Source of the DNA: Candidatus Krumholzibacteriia bacterium | GTDB lineage: Bacteria; Krumholzibacteriota; Krumholzibacteriia; Krumholzibacteriales; Krumholzibacteriaceae | Length of the DNA stretch: 33,613 nt | Reading direction: 5' to 3' | Assembly (NCBI GenBank): GCA_025453655.1 | Contig: JALOPX010000042.1 | Coordinates: forward strand, 1-33,613 | Shown here: piece after piece, positions 16,869-24,885 of the stretch | How positions within the stretch are numbered: the first letter of the stretch is position 1 | Layout of the letters: every line of letters begins with the position of its first letter | Program-made: the position numbers and the translations under genes | Notes under the pieces: model-generated | What the model was told of the DNA's origin: nothing | The model's database searches: none | The model's input: the letters and a program-made list of their open reading frames with translations, nothing else

Positions 16869-18074
16869 TTGACGCGCCGCGGATTCATCACGACCGCGTT
16901 CGGAGGAATAATGGCCGCCGGGCTCCTCTCCACCGCTCCGTCCGGGCTCGAGGGCCGGGAAAAAGAGGGGAAGATCAAGGACGCGAACGGCGAGATAATC
17001 CGCAGGAAACTGGGGAAGACGGATATTACCCTGCCGATCGTGAGCATGGGCGTGATGAACGCGAACAATCCGGAGGTGGTCAGGGCGTCGTACGAGCTGG
17101 GCGTTCGCCATTTCGACACGGCGGCCATTTATCAGTCGGGGAACAACGAGAGGATGGTGGGGCAGGTCATAAAGGAGCTGGGCGTCAGGGACGAGGTAAC
17201 GATCGCCACCAAGATATACAACCCGAACATGAGGGAGGGGGACGGACCGGCGGAGACGAGGGAAAAGCTGCTCCGGCAGATCGACGAATCCCTCGAGCGC
17301 CTCCAGATGGACCATGTCGACATACTCTACGTGCACAGCATAACGAACGCCGATCAAATCAGGAATAAAGCCATTTCGGACACGATGAAGGAGATAAGAA
17401 AGAGCGGGAAGACGAGATTTATAGGCGTTTCAACGCACCAGGACATGCACTCCGTCATCGATGCCGCCGTCGAGGAGGGAAGCTACGAGGTGATCCTGAC
17501 CGTGTTGAACTTCACGATGTGGGATTACGCGGAACTTTTATCGGCGATCGAGAAGGCGGCGAAAAAAGGGATCGGCATAATAGCCATGAAAACCCAGGCC
17601 GGGAGCTCGAGGCGTTCGAGGCTCGAGTTCAGCGACGAGTTCACCGCTTCGACCATCGCGACCGCCTCCCTCAAATGGGTCCTTAGAAACGGTAACGTCA
17701 CGACAGCCATCCCCGGGTACACGACCTTCGAGCACATGAAGGAGGATTTCTCGGTGGCCCGGGGGATCGAATACGACGAGGCCGAAGAGAAGCTTCTGAA
17801 CGGGCAGAACGTGAAACTCGGGATGGGATTCTGCCGGCAGTGCGGCATATGCGTCAACAGCTGCCCGAACAGGGTGGACATACCGGCGCTCATGAGGACC
17901 CACATGTACGCGGCGAGGTATTCGAACTTCAACCACGCGCGCCTCACGCTGTCCGGGATTAAGCCCCGCGCCGGGCTCGACGGCTGCAGGGCCTGCGGCG
18001 TTTGCGTCGCCTCCTGCCGGCACGAAGTCGACATAGCGGGCGGCATCTCGGAGTTGATGACGATCTACGGATGA
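16869..18074 (+). CDS. Tat-exported aldo/keto reductase with two C-terminal 4Fe-4S clusters
   Basis: A 401-aa protein with three parts. The N-terminus (TRRGFITTAFGG) is a twin-arginine signal, implying export of a folded, cofactor-bearing enzyme. The middle is an aldo/keto reductase barrel with the catalytic tetrad D83 (HFDTA), Y88, K115 and H156 (VHS). The C-terminus has two CxxCxxCxxxC motifs (C322, C325, C328, C332 and C373, C376, C379, C383), each able to hold a 4Fe-4S cluster, as in the ferredoxin-linked AKR family of anaerobes. The substrate is unknown. The start is doubtful. The TTG at 16869 has GGAG only 2 bases before it, while an ATG with a purine-rich lead (16850) lies in a different frame and would read MKETRRF (see findings). 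Confidence 0.88.
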   Translation: MTRRGFITTAFGGIMAAGLLSTAPSGLEGREKEGKIKDANGEIIRRKLGKTDITLPIVSMGVMNANNPEVVRASYELGVRHFDTAAIYQSGNNERMVGQVIKELGVRDEVTIATKIYNPNMREGDGPAETREKLLRQIDESLERLQMDHVDILYVHSITNADQIRNKAISDTMKEIRKSGKTRFIGVSTHQDMHSVIDAAVEEGSYEVILTVLNFTMWDYAELLSAIEKAAKKGIGIIAMKTQAGSSRRSRLEFSDEFTASTIATASLKWVLRNGNVTTAIPGYTTFEHMKEDFSVARGIEYDEAEEKLLNGQNVKLGMGFCRQCGICVNSCPNRVDIPALMRTHMYAARYSNFNHARLTLSGIKPRAGLDGCRACGVCVASCRHEVDIAGGISELMTIYG

Positions 18075-18168
18075 GCCGAAGCGGGCGGGGCGGATAGAAG
18101 CGGGCCGCATTATTGATCCCCGGGAAAATTCCAGGTGCGGGGAAGGGCCGTTTATGATAGATATGATT

Positions 18169-18191
18169 ATCCCGATCCGGGGAATCGGGAT
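18169..18191 (+). repeat. 8-bp perfect stem-loop in the purD leader
   Basis: ATCCCGAT (18169-18176) and ATCGGGAT (18184-18191) form a perfect stem with a 7-base loop, 45 bases before the purD start. There is no T run, so it is not a standard terminator. It could be an operator or a leader hairpin. I see no strong promoter in 18075-18168; a TATGAT at 18153-18158 lacks a good -35. Confidence 0.35.
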
Positions 18192-18236
18192 GTGAAGGAA
18201 TCTGAACGCGCTTTACGAGAAGGAGACGCCTGAATA

Positions 18237-19505
18237 ATGAAAGTACTTGTCCTCGGAAGCGGAGGAAGGGAACACGCCCTCGTGTGGAAGATCGCGCAAT
18301 CCGACAAGGTCGGTAAAATCTACGCGGCCCCGGGGAACGCGGGGATCGCCGAACTGGCGGAGCGGGTCGATATCGACGTCAACGACAAGAAGAAGCTGCT
18401 GGAGTTCGCGATCGCAAAAGGCGTCGATCTTACGGTCGTGGGGCCCGAGGCCCCGCTCGTATCGGGGATCGTCGATCTATTCGCCGATAACGGCCGGAGG
18501 ATCTTCGGATTCGACGGCAGGGGGGCGCTGCTCGAGGGCAGCAAGGTCTGGGCGAAGGAATTCATGCGGAAATACAGGATACCGACAGGAGGATTCGCCG
18601 CGTTCAACGACCACTGCGCCGCCCAGCGTTCGATAGAGGAGGGGACCCCTCCCTTTGTCATAAAGGCCGACGGGCTGGCCGCGGGCAAGGGAGTCTTCGT
18701 GTGCGAGACCCGCGAACAGGCCCGCAACGCCGCCGAGAGGATGATGAAGGCGGGCGAATTCGGCGAGGCGGGAAAAAGAGTGGTGATCGAGGAATATCTC
18801 GAAGGGCCCGAACTCTCCATCCTGGCGGTGTTCGACGGGAAGGATTACCGTCTTTTCGCCGCCTCGCAGGATCATAAAAGGGCCTTCGACGGGGACACCG
18901 GGCCGAACACCGGAGGGATGGGAGCGTATTCCCCCGTTCCGTGGCTCGACCACGCGCTCTCTGAGAAGATAAGGATAGAGATAATAGAGCCGACTCTGAA
19001 TGGCATTCAGGCGGAGAAGATATCCGGGGCGGGAGTGATATATTTCGGTCTCATGATAACCGGGGAAGGCCCGAAGGTCCTCGAGTACAATTGCCGCTTC
19101 GGAGACCCGGAAACCCAGGTCATACTTCCCCTTTTCAAGGGAGACCTTTTCGAGGTTCTCTACGAGGCGACGGGCAGCAACCTCGAAAGCGTCGATTTCG
19201 AAAACAGCGCCGATTCCTGCGCGTGCGTCGTGATAGCTTCTGGCGGTTACCCGGGGCCATATAGGAAAGGGCACAGGATCAGCGGCCTGGAGGAGGCGGA
19301 TGATACGGGATGCATCCTGTTTCACGCCGGAACGGCGATCCGGGACGGCGAATTCGTGAACGACGGGGGCAGGGTGCTGTGCGTTACGGCGGTCGCCAGG
19401 AATCTCAATGACGCCCTCGAGAAGGCGTACAGGGGGGCGGGAATGATAAGCTTCCAGGACTGCTTCTACAGGCGGGACATCGGCAGGAGGGCGCTGGAAA
19501 GCTGA
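18237..19505 (+). CDS. purD: Phosphoribosylamine-glycine ligase (GAR synthetase)
   Basis: A 422-aa ATP-grasp enzyme of full length. It joins glycine to 5-phosphoribosylamine with ATP, the second step of purine synthesis, in the cytoplasm. It opens with MKVLVLGSGGREHALVWK and shows VVGPEAPLV, the ATP-grasp lysine region FVIKADGLAAGKGVF, the glycine-rich DTGPNTGGMGAYSP and the metal-binding GDPETQV. AAGGAG lies about 12 bases upstream of the ATG. It is followed by purE after 57 bases, so the pair forms a purine block at the head of a longer operon. Confidence 0.97.
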   Translation: MKVLVLGSGGREHALVWKIAQSDKVGKIYAAPGNAGIAELAERVDIDVNDKKKLLEFAIAKGVDLTVVGPEAPLVSGIVDLFADNGRRIFGFDGRGALLEGSKVWAKEFMRKYRIPTGGFAAFNDHCAAQRSIEEGTPPFVIKADGLAAGKGVFVCETREQARNAAERMMKAGEFGEAGKRVVIEEYLEGPELSILAVFDGKDYRLFAASQDHKRAFDGDTGPNTGGMGAYSPVPWLDHALSEKIRIEIIEPTLNGIQAEKISGAGVIYFGLMITGEGPKVLEYNCRFGDPETQVILPLFKGDLFEVLYEATGSNLESVDFENSADSCACVVIASGGYPGPYRKGHRISGLEEADDTGCILFHAGTAIRDGEFVNDGGRVLCVTAVARNLNDALEKAYRGAGMISFQDCFYRRDIGRRALES

Positions 19506-19562
19506 CGGGCGAGGGCCGGATGCGGGAACATGGTCGTTGCGGACGAGTGAAAGGAGCGCCAG

Positions 19563-20027
19563 GTGAGTGAGAAATTGCAGGTGGCGGTGATCATGGGGAG
19601 CGAATCGGACAGGGAAACGATGAATCCCTGTCTGGATCAGCTCGGGAAACTGGGGATAAAGGCCGAACTGAAGGTTTCTTCCGCGCACAGGATGCCCGAA
19701 CAAACGAGGGATTATATAAGGGCGGCCGAAGAAAGGGGAGCGAAGGTCTTCATAGCAGGGGCGGGCATGTCCGCCGCCCTCCCGGGATTCGTCGCGTCGG
19801 CGACGATCCTGCCGGTCATCGGAGTCCCGATTCCGAGCGGGATGCCGGACGGCATGGACGCCCTCCTTTCGATAGTCCAGATGCCCCCGGGGATACCGGT
19901 GGCGACGGTTGCCGTCGGGAAGGCGGGGGCGAAAAACGCCGCCATTCTCGCCGCGGAGATACTGGCCATCGAAGACGCCGCGATCGGCGCGGCGCTGCGG
20001 GAGCTCAGGGACTCGTGGAAGAAATGA
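19563..20027 (+). CDS. purE: 5-(carboxyamino)imidazole ribonucleotide mutase (PurE)
   Basis: A 154-aa protein of the usual PurE length. It makes CAIR in purine synthesis, either from N5-CAIR (class I, needing PurK) or directly from AIR and CO2 (class II). The active-site motifs are MGSESDRETM (11-20), SAHRMPE (40-46, with H42) and GAGMSAALPG. LLSIVQMPPGIPVATVAVG also fits the family. AHRM instead of AHRT, and MSAALPG instead of the common GAAHLPG, make it a slightly divergent member. No purK is in the window, so the class is undecided. The start is GTG at 19563, well placed behind AAGGAGC. The stop overlaps the next gene (ATGA). Confidence 0.95.
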   Translation: MSEKLQVAVIMGSESDRETMNPCLDQLGKLGIKAELKVSSAHRMPEQTRDYIRAAEERGAKVFIAGAGMSAALPGFVASATILPVIGVPIPSGMPDGMDALLSIVQMPPGIPVATVAVGKAGAKNAAILAAEILAIEDAAIGAALRELRDSWKK

Positions 20028-20650
20028 TGACCGGATATCTCGCGGCGGGGAAGATGGGAAGACTCGCTGAGATTCTGAAGTCGGGCGGGGTGGCGGTGCT
20101 CCCGACCGATACGATATACGGATTCCATTGCATTTCCACGAGCGGGCCGGCGGTTGAACGGATAATGCAGCTTAAAGGCAAAACGGGACGCAGCCCTTTC
20201 ATCCTGCTCGTGTCGAACATGGATATGGCGGACAGCCTAGTCGCGGATTGGCCCGGCGAATCGAGGAAATTGCTGGAGCGGTCCTGGCCCGCGCCTCTTA
20301 CGGCGGTCCTTCCGGCCGGAAGCCGTGTTTCTCCGGGATTGGCCCCGGACGGCAGGGTGGCCCTGAGGATCCCCGCTCTTTCACCTCTCAGGAGGCTGAT
20401 AGAGAGGGCCGGCGCCCCCCTGATATCCACGAGCGTGAATATCAGCGGCAAAAAACCGATTTCAAGGATAAGGGATATCATGAAAGATTTCCCCGGCCTG
20501 GATGCGTACATTTCGAGAATGGGGAGGCCCTGTTCCCTGCCGACGACGGTCGTAGATTTCTCCGCGATACCCTTCAGAATCCTCAGGCAGGGAGGGCACG
20601 TACTGAAAATACACTCGAGATCCGGGGCTTCAGGCAGGAGGAAATCGTGA
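20024..20650 (+). CDS. tsaC: L-threonylcarbamoyladenylate synthase (TsaC/Sua5/YrdC family)
   Basis: A 208-aa YrdC-domain protein. It makes threonylcarbamoyl-AMP from threonine, bicarbonate and ATP, for the t6A base of tRNAs that read ANN codons. Landmarks are VAVLPTDTIYGF near the N-terminus, LKGKTGRSPFILLV (the K-x-R/P nucleotide site) and STSVNISGKKP, followed by a diverged C-terminal tail. The length fits TsaC rather than the two-domain Sua5. The start is ATG 20024, inside the purE stop, or ATG 20027; a GTG at 20015 is possible. It is coupled to the next gene by a GTGA overlap at 20647-20650. Confidence 0.92.
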   Translation: MMTGYLAAGKMGRLAEILKSGGVAVLPTDTIYGFHCISTSGPAVERIMQLKGKTGRSPFILLVSNMDMADSLVADWPGESRKLLERSWPAPLTAVLPAGSRVSPGLAPDGRVALRIPALSPLRRLIERAGAPLISTSVNISGKKPISRIRDIMKDFPGLDAYISRMGRPCSLPTTVVDFSAIPFRILRQGGHVLKIHSRSGASGRRKS

Positions 20651-21078
20651 GAAGCATCGCACTGTCGCTGATCCCGCTGATATTCATCTCGTGCCAGGGA
20701 GGCCGGGACGCCGGGCCCGATGCCGCGGACGAGATTCGCGCGGCCATGGAGAATCAGGTGAAAAGCTGGAACAGCGGCGACATGGCCGGTTACATGAGTT
20801 ACTACCTGAAATCTCCTGATCTGACATTTCATTCGGGCGCCAGGCTGCTTCTCGGGTGGGAAACCCTCGATTCGATGTACCGGGAGAAATATTCGGGGCC
20901 GGCAAGGGGCGTCCTGCGGTTCGACGATACCGCGGTTTCGATCCTTTCCAGGGATTCGGCCTACGTCACCGGCCGGTGGCAGGTGCAGCTTCCCGACACC
21001 GTAAGGGAAGGGCGTTTCACCCTTGTTTTCAGAAAATTCGAAGAAGGCTGGAGGATAGTGCACGATCACTCTTCGTGA
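20647..21078 (+). CDS. NTF2/SnoaL-like (DUF4440-type) lipoprotein
   Basis: A 143-aa protein starting at GTG 20647, inside the tsaC stop, with AGGAGG a few bases upstream. The same frame is open further left, but that stretch lies inside tsaC and has no gene-like sequence. Residues 1-16 form a lipoprotein signal ending FISC (C16). The rest has the SnoaL/DUF4440 pattern: MENQVKSWNSGDMAGYMSYYL, then LTFHSGARLLLGWETL, VTGRWQVQL, FTLVFRKFEEGWRIVHDHSS. These cone-shaped domains bind small ligands or serve as scaffolds. It probably sits in the periplasm, anchored by lipid. Whether it is an enzyme cannot be told. Confidence 0.88.
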   Translation: MRSIALSLIPLIFISCQGGRDAGPDAADEIRAAMENQVKSWNSGDMAGYMSYYLKSPDLTFHSGARLLLGWETLDSMYREKYSGPARGVLRFDDTAVSILSRDSAYVTGRWQVQLPDTVREGRFTLVFRKFEEGWRIVHDHSS

Positions 21079-21131
21079 TTCGGCGTATCGGCGCTTCTTC
21101 CGGCGCCGGTAAAAGACGATCGGGAGGAATC

Positions 21132-22253
21132 ATGTCGATATGGTTGAGAAAGGCGGCGGCGCCGCTGGTGGCCGTGATCATCCTGTCCGTCCCCGCGGTG
21201 TCCTCATGCGTCGACAGACGCGAAACTCCGCCGGGCGGCCCCGCGAATATCATCCTTTTCATAGGCGACGGAATGGGGATCGCGCACCTCACCGCGGCGC
21301 GCATCGCGTGCGGGAAGCTCCATATGGAGAGATTCGAGGTCGCCGGGCTCCTGACGACATGGTCCTCGGACGAGCTTGTAACCGATTCGGCCGCCTCCGC
21401 GACGGCGATGGCGACAGGGGTAAAGACCCGGAACGGCTCGATCTCCGTCGACCCCGGCGGCACCCCCTTGCGGACCGTTATTGAATTAGCCGAGGAAAGG
21501 GGGATGCGGACCGGCCTGGTTTCCCTATGTTCGGTCACGCATGCCACGCCCGCGGCCTTCGCGTCGCACGTGGCCGACAGAGACGATAACCTTGAAATTG
21601 CCCGGCAGATGGCGCTCGGAGGGGTCGACGTGCTGATCGGCGGAGGGCTCGAGTACTTCCTCCCGGCGACCGCCGGGGGAAGCGCGAGGACCGACACGTG
21701 CGATCCGATGGCCGCGCTCAGGGAACGCATGGCCGTCGTGACTTCCATCGACGAACTCAGGGAGTCCGGCGGGAAAGGGCCCGTTGCCGCGTTTCTCGCG
21801 CAGAATCATCCCGGGCCCGTGGGAGAAAGGGATTATACGCTCGCCGAACTGACTGACATCGCTGTCACGGCCCTTTCCTCCCGGGGGAACGGTTTCTTCC
21901 TGATGGTCGAAGGTTCCCAGATCGATTGGGAGGCGCATGACAACAACGCGGGAGGGGTGGTTCTGGAGACCGTCGATTTCGACAGGGCGGTGGGAGCCGG
22001 CCTCGATTTCGCCGAAAAAAACGGCAGGACTCTCGTGATAGTCGCGGCCGATCACGAGACGGGAGGGTTCGCCTTGCTGGGGGGCTCTCTTCAGCGCGCC
22101 GAGATATCTTCGTACGATTTCTCCACGGAGGGGCATACCGCTTCCATGGTTCCACTGCTGGCTTTCGGGCCGAATGCGGAGGATTTCGGAGGCATTCACG
22201 ACAACGCGTGGCTCGGCGGGAAACTTATCAGCCTGATCGGTTTCGGGAAATAA
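21132..22253 (+). CDS. Alkaline phosphatase family lipoprotein
   Basis: A 373-aa secreted alkaline phosphatase. It hydrolyses phosphomonoesters using a serine nucleophile and bound metals. It shows IILFIGDGMG (metal-binding D46), the nucleophile S86 in VTDSAASATAMATG, the metal and substrate segment MVEGSQIDWEAHDNN, VAADHETGGFAL, and GHTASMVPLLAFG. An N-terminal hydrophobic segment ends VSSC (C26), a lipoprotein site, so it should be anchored to a membrane facing the periplasm. I chose ATG 21132 with GGGAGG upstream; a longer frame from 20856 only covers the previous gene. It is the last gene of the purD-to-phosphatase run and faces the regulator gene (convergent). No terminator is clear in the 67-base gap. 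Confidence 0.93.
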   Translation: MSIWLRKAAAPLVAVIILSVPAVSSCVDRRETPPGGPANIILFIGDGMGIAHLTAARIACGKLHMERFEVAGLLTTWSSDELVTDSAASATAMATGVKTRNGSISVDPGGTPLRTVIELAEERGMRTGLVSLCSVTHATPAAFASHVADRDDNLEIARQMALGGVDVLIGGGLEYFLPATAGGSARTDTCDPMAALRERMAVVTSIDELRESGGKGPVAAFLAQNHPGPVGERDYTLAELTDIAVTALSSRGNGFFLMVEGSQIDWEAHDNNAGGVVLETVDFDRAVGAGLDFAEKNGRTLVIVAADHETGGFALLGGSLQRAEISSYDFSTEGHTASMVPLLAFGPNAEDFGGIHDNAWLGGKLISLIGFGK

Positions 22254-22320
22254 CGGCGTTCCCGGTCGATTCCAAGACTGCAGGCGCGGCCGGATTGACG
22301 CGGGGCTCTGGAACGCGGCG

Positions 22321-23022
22321 TCAGTCGTCAGCCTCCGGAGCCGTAAGCCTGAATCCCTTTCCGTGCACGTTGGATATCCTGACTGAACCGTCGGCGCCGA
22401 GATATTTCCTCAGTTTCGATATGAAGACGTCCATGCTTCTCGACGAGAAGAAATTGTCCTCCCCCCATATCTTTTCAAGTGTGACCGGTCGCGAGAGCGT
22501 TTCATTCATGTGAAGGGCGAGAAGGTGCAGCAACTCGGCCTCCTTCCCCGTGAGCCTGCGGGTTTCTTTCCCGATCGCGAGCGTCCGCTCGAGCGGATCG
22601 AACAGATAGGCTCCGATCCTGATGCTCTTCATTTCCGCATCCCGTCCGCCTTTACCGCTTCTTCTGAGAACGGCCCTGATTCTCAGTATCAGTTCCTCCA
22701 TGCTGAAAGGCTTTGTAATATAATCGTCCGCTCCGAGTTTGAAGCCTTCGATCCGGTCTTCCCGAAGGGATCTGGCGGTGAGGAAGATGATCGGAGTCGA
22801 AATGCCGGAGCGCCGTATTTCCCCGGCGAGAGTGAATCCGTCCATCACGGGGAGCATTACGTCGATCAGGCACAGGTCGAAAAACTCCTCTTTCACGGCG
22901 TCGCGGCCCCTGAGGCCGTCCTTTTCCAGACGTACGGAATACCCCTGCTGCCTGAGGGATTCATCCAGAAGCGTCCCCAGATTGGGGTCGTCCTCCACGA
23001 GCAATAATCTGCATCCCGTCAT
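22321..23022 (-). CDS. OmpR/PhoB-family response regulator
   Basis: A 233-aa two-domain regulator. The receiver (1-115) has the acidic pocket D11-D12, phosphoacceptor D54 (LIDVMLP), T82 and K104 (ITKPFS). The C-terminal winged-helix domain shows RRLTGKEAELLHLLALH, then a recognition helix region (SRSMDVFISKLRKYL) and the wing VRISNVHGKGFRL. It should bind tandem DNA half-sites as a dimer when phosphorylated. It is co-translated with the kinase: its ATG (23022-23020) overlaps the kinase stop, with GGAGAG upstream. A likely target is the divergent spacer at 24747-24885. Confidence 0.96.
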   Translation of the reverse strand: MTGCRLLLVEDDPNLGTLLDESLRQQGYSVRLEKDGLRGRDAVKEEFFDLCLIDVMLPVMDGFTLAGEIRRSGISTPIIFLTARSLREDRIEGFKLGADDYITKPFSMEELILRIRAVLRRSGKGGRDAEMKSIRIGAYLFDPLERTLAIGKETRRLTGKEAELLHLLALHMNETLSRPVTLEKIWGEDNFFSSRSMDVFISKLRKYLGADGSVRISNVHGKGFRLTAPEADD

Positions 23023-24746
23023 ACGCTCTCCGCGCCCCGCGAAGAATGCGGCCGGCGCCCGCCGGTTCCGGCGGGCGGCAATATTATCGAAAATATCGAT
23101 CCGCCGCCCGGGCGACTCTCGACCCTTACGCGGCCGCCGTGCGCCTCCACGATCATCTTCACGTAGGCAAGCCCGAGGCCGAATCCCCTGACGTCGTGCA
23201 CATTCCCGGTGGGGACCCTGTAATACATGTCGAAGATTCTTTCCTGCTGTTCCCGCGTCATGCCGATCCCGTTGTCTTCGACGCTGATCGTCAGTTCACC
23301 GTCCCCTGAAACGATGGAGACGGTCACCCGGGGTTTCCCCTTCGTGTACTTGAACGCGTTGTCGATCAGATTGTTGACCACGTTCGTGAAATGCACTCTG
23401 TCGACTTCTGCCGTGGCGGAATGATCGTCGAAACGCGTCGACAAGGTTCCGCCGGCGGCTTCGAACCTGATGGCATGGTTCCCGGCCGCGTCGCGAACAA
23501 GGCCGCGAATATCCGAGCGCTCCAGGTTCAGCCGGAGTTCGCCCTTTTCAATGGCGGCCATCTGAAGGATCCGCTCTATCTGCAGGCGCATCCTTCCGGC
23601 CTCTTCCATGAGAATCCTGCCGTACCGGCTTCTCTTTTCCCCGGTCATCTCCCCTCCCGCTGCGGAAATCGCCTCTCCCGCTATCATTATCGTGGAGACC
23701 GGCGTCTTGAATTCGTGCGTCATGTTGTTGATGAAATCCACGAGCAGCCCGTGAAATCTTCTCTGGCGCTTCAGGAGAAGGGCGAATGAAACCGAAGAGT
23801 AGATGATAACGGCGAGGAAGATGAAGACGCTGAGAGCCATGAACGCCGCCTGTTTCATCAGGTAGATGTTTTTCCCGGGAAAGGACAGGACCAGATATTC
23901 GTCGACGACCCTCAGGTCGTGGGGGAAGAAACGCGCCCTGCTGTCCGAATCCCTGAGGGATCCGGCCGCGGATGGAGGCTCGGCGAAGAGAAACGAATCG
24001 GCGGATGCCGAATATATCCCGAACTCGAATTCGGTGTTTATCCCCTTTTCCGCCATCGTGGCGGTTATCAGCGAATCGAGGCGGGAGGGTTCGATTATCT
24101 GCATGACGCTCGAGATCCCGCCGCCCGACAGATCGTCCAGCACCTTGTTCAGGATGATCCGCCTGTCGTCGAGCGTGACCTCGAACGACGAGCCTGCCCC
24201 GGCGGAATCACCCTCGCAAAAAACGGCGATCCCCATGGAATCCGGGAATTCGGGGGATCCCCGGCCGCGGCCTTTCCCGCCCTCCATCGCCATCACGTAT
24301 CTGCCTCTCGCGAGAGGGTCTTTCAGCAGCGTGTCCATAAGCGCGCCGCCGGAATCGGACATGATCACGCGGATGACTCCGGATTTCAGACGCCCCGTCT
24401 CGAGGTTCGAACCGCCCGAAGCGCCCCGGCCCCCGGCGCCGCGTTCGGCTACGCCGCCGGCAAAGATCGTGACACGCTCCAGCAGCCCGACGGCCGCCGT
24501 GTCGGATCGCTGAATTCCACCGGGCCCGTTTTCGCCGAGGATCACCCTGCGGATGCTCAGAAGAGCCTCCCTGTTCTCGATTTTCTGAACGACGCTTCCG
24601 AGAACCGAGGTCACGTTCTGGCTGAAGAGGTCCGATTCAAGAGAGAGAGTACGGCGCAGCAAAAGATACTGCACAATCATCAGGCCGATGACGGACAGCG
24701 CGACGATCAGGCTGAAGAAGGCGATATTTCCACGGTCCTTTTTCAT
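23019..24746 (-). CDS. Membrane sensor histidine kinase
   Basis: A 575-aa kinase in the inner membrane, with the layout of Bacteroides RprX-like kinases. TM1 is about 9-30 and TM2 about 302-325. Between them lies a periplasmic sensor of about 270 residues that matches no domain I know; it includes two Gly/Arg-rich low-complexity runs (around 98-114 and 156-165). The HisKA domain has NNMTHEFKTPVS with H344. The ATPase domain has the N box (VVNNLIDNAFKY), DNGIGM (491-496) and GFGLGLAY (521-528), all intact. The ATG at 24746 has no clear Shine-Dalgarno sequence. It partners the overlapping regulator. Confidence 0.95.
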   Translation of the reverse strand: MKKDRGNIAFFSLIVALSVIGLMIVQYLLLRRTLSLESDLFSQNVTSVLGSVVQKIENREALLSIRRVILGENGPGGIQRSDTAAVGLLERVTIFAGGVAERGAGGRGASGGSNLETGRLKSGVIRVIMSDSGGALMDTLLKDPLARGRYVMAMEGGKGRGRGSPEFPDSMGIAVFCEGDSAGAGSSFEVTLDDRRIILNKVLDDLSGGGISSVMQIIEPSRLDSLITATMAEKGINTEFEFGIYSASADSFLFAEPPSAAGSLRDSDSRARFFPHDLRVVDEYLVLSFPGKNIYLMKQAAFMALSVFIFLAVIIYSSVSFALLLKRQRRFHGLLVDFINNMTHEFKTPVSTIMIAGEAISAAGGEMTGEKRSRYGRILMEEAGRMRLQIERILQMAAIEKGELRLNLERSDIRGLVRDAAGNHAIRFEAAGGTLSTRFDDHSATAEVDRVHFTNVVNNLIDNAFKYTKGKPRVTVSIVSGDGELTISVEDNGIGMTREQQERIFDMYYRVPTGNVHDVRGFGLGLAYVKMIVEAHGGRVRVESRPGGGSIFSIILPPAGTGGRRPHSSRGAESV

Positions 24747-24785
24747 AATCCAATTTTACGTCATAAAAGCGCCCTCGGCACACTA

Positions 24786-24812
24786 TTTAACATAATTTAA
24801 CATTTGATAACA
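24786..24812. promoter_or_regulatory. Three TAACA boxes at 10-bp spacing, candidate response-regulator site
   Basis: TAACA occurs at 24788, 24798 and 24808, so exactly one helical turn apart. The first two are part of an identical 8-mer, TTTAACAT (24786-24793 and 24796-24803). OmpR-family regulators bind such in-phase direct repeats (compare CpxR, GTAAA-N5-GTAAA). The site lies between the kinase start (24746) and the PDZ gene start (24886), so it could act on both. Confidence 0.45.
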
Positions 24813-24885
24813 CTAATTGATGAAACTGCAAGGAGATATATAGGTTAAACATTCCATGGCACAAAAACCCGGAAGGAGGGTTCCG

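Noticed and set aside
18115-18158. A promoter for purD with TATGAT at 18153
   Set aside because: The only -35 at suitable spacing (TTCCAG, 18129) matches the consensus poorly, so it is not listed as a feature.
18477-19703. A 408-codon minus-strand open frame over purD
   Set aside because: purD and the start of purE are certain on the plus strand; the antisense product shows no recognisable feature.
20248-20646. An N-terminal extension of the NTF2-like lipoprotein into tsaC
   Set aside because: The extension would overlap tsaC for about 400 bases. The GTG at 20647 has a good ribosome site and gives a lipoprotein signal.
22254-22320. An inverted repeat (GCGTTCC / GGAACGC) in the gap between the phosphatase and the response regulator
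   Set aside because: The arms are short, far apart and lack a T run on either side, so a two-way terminator is not supported.
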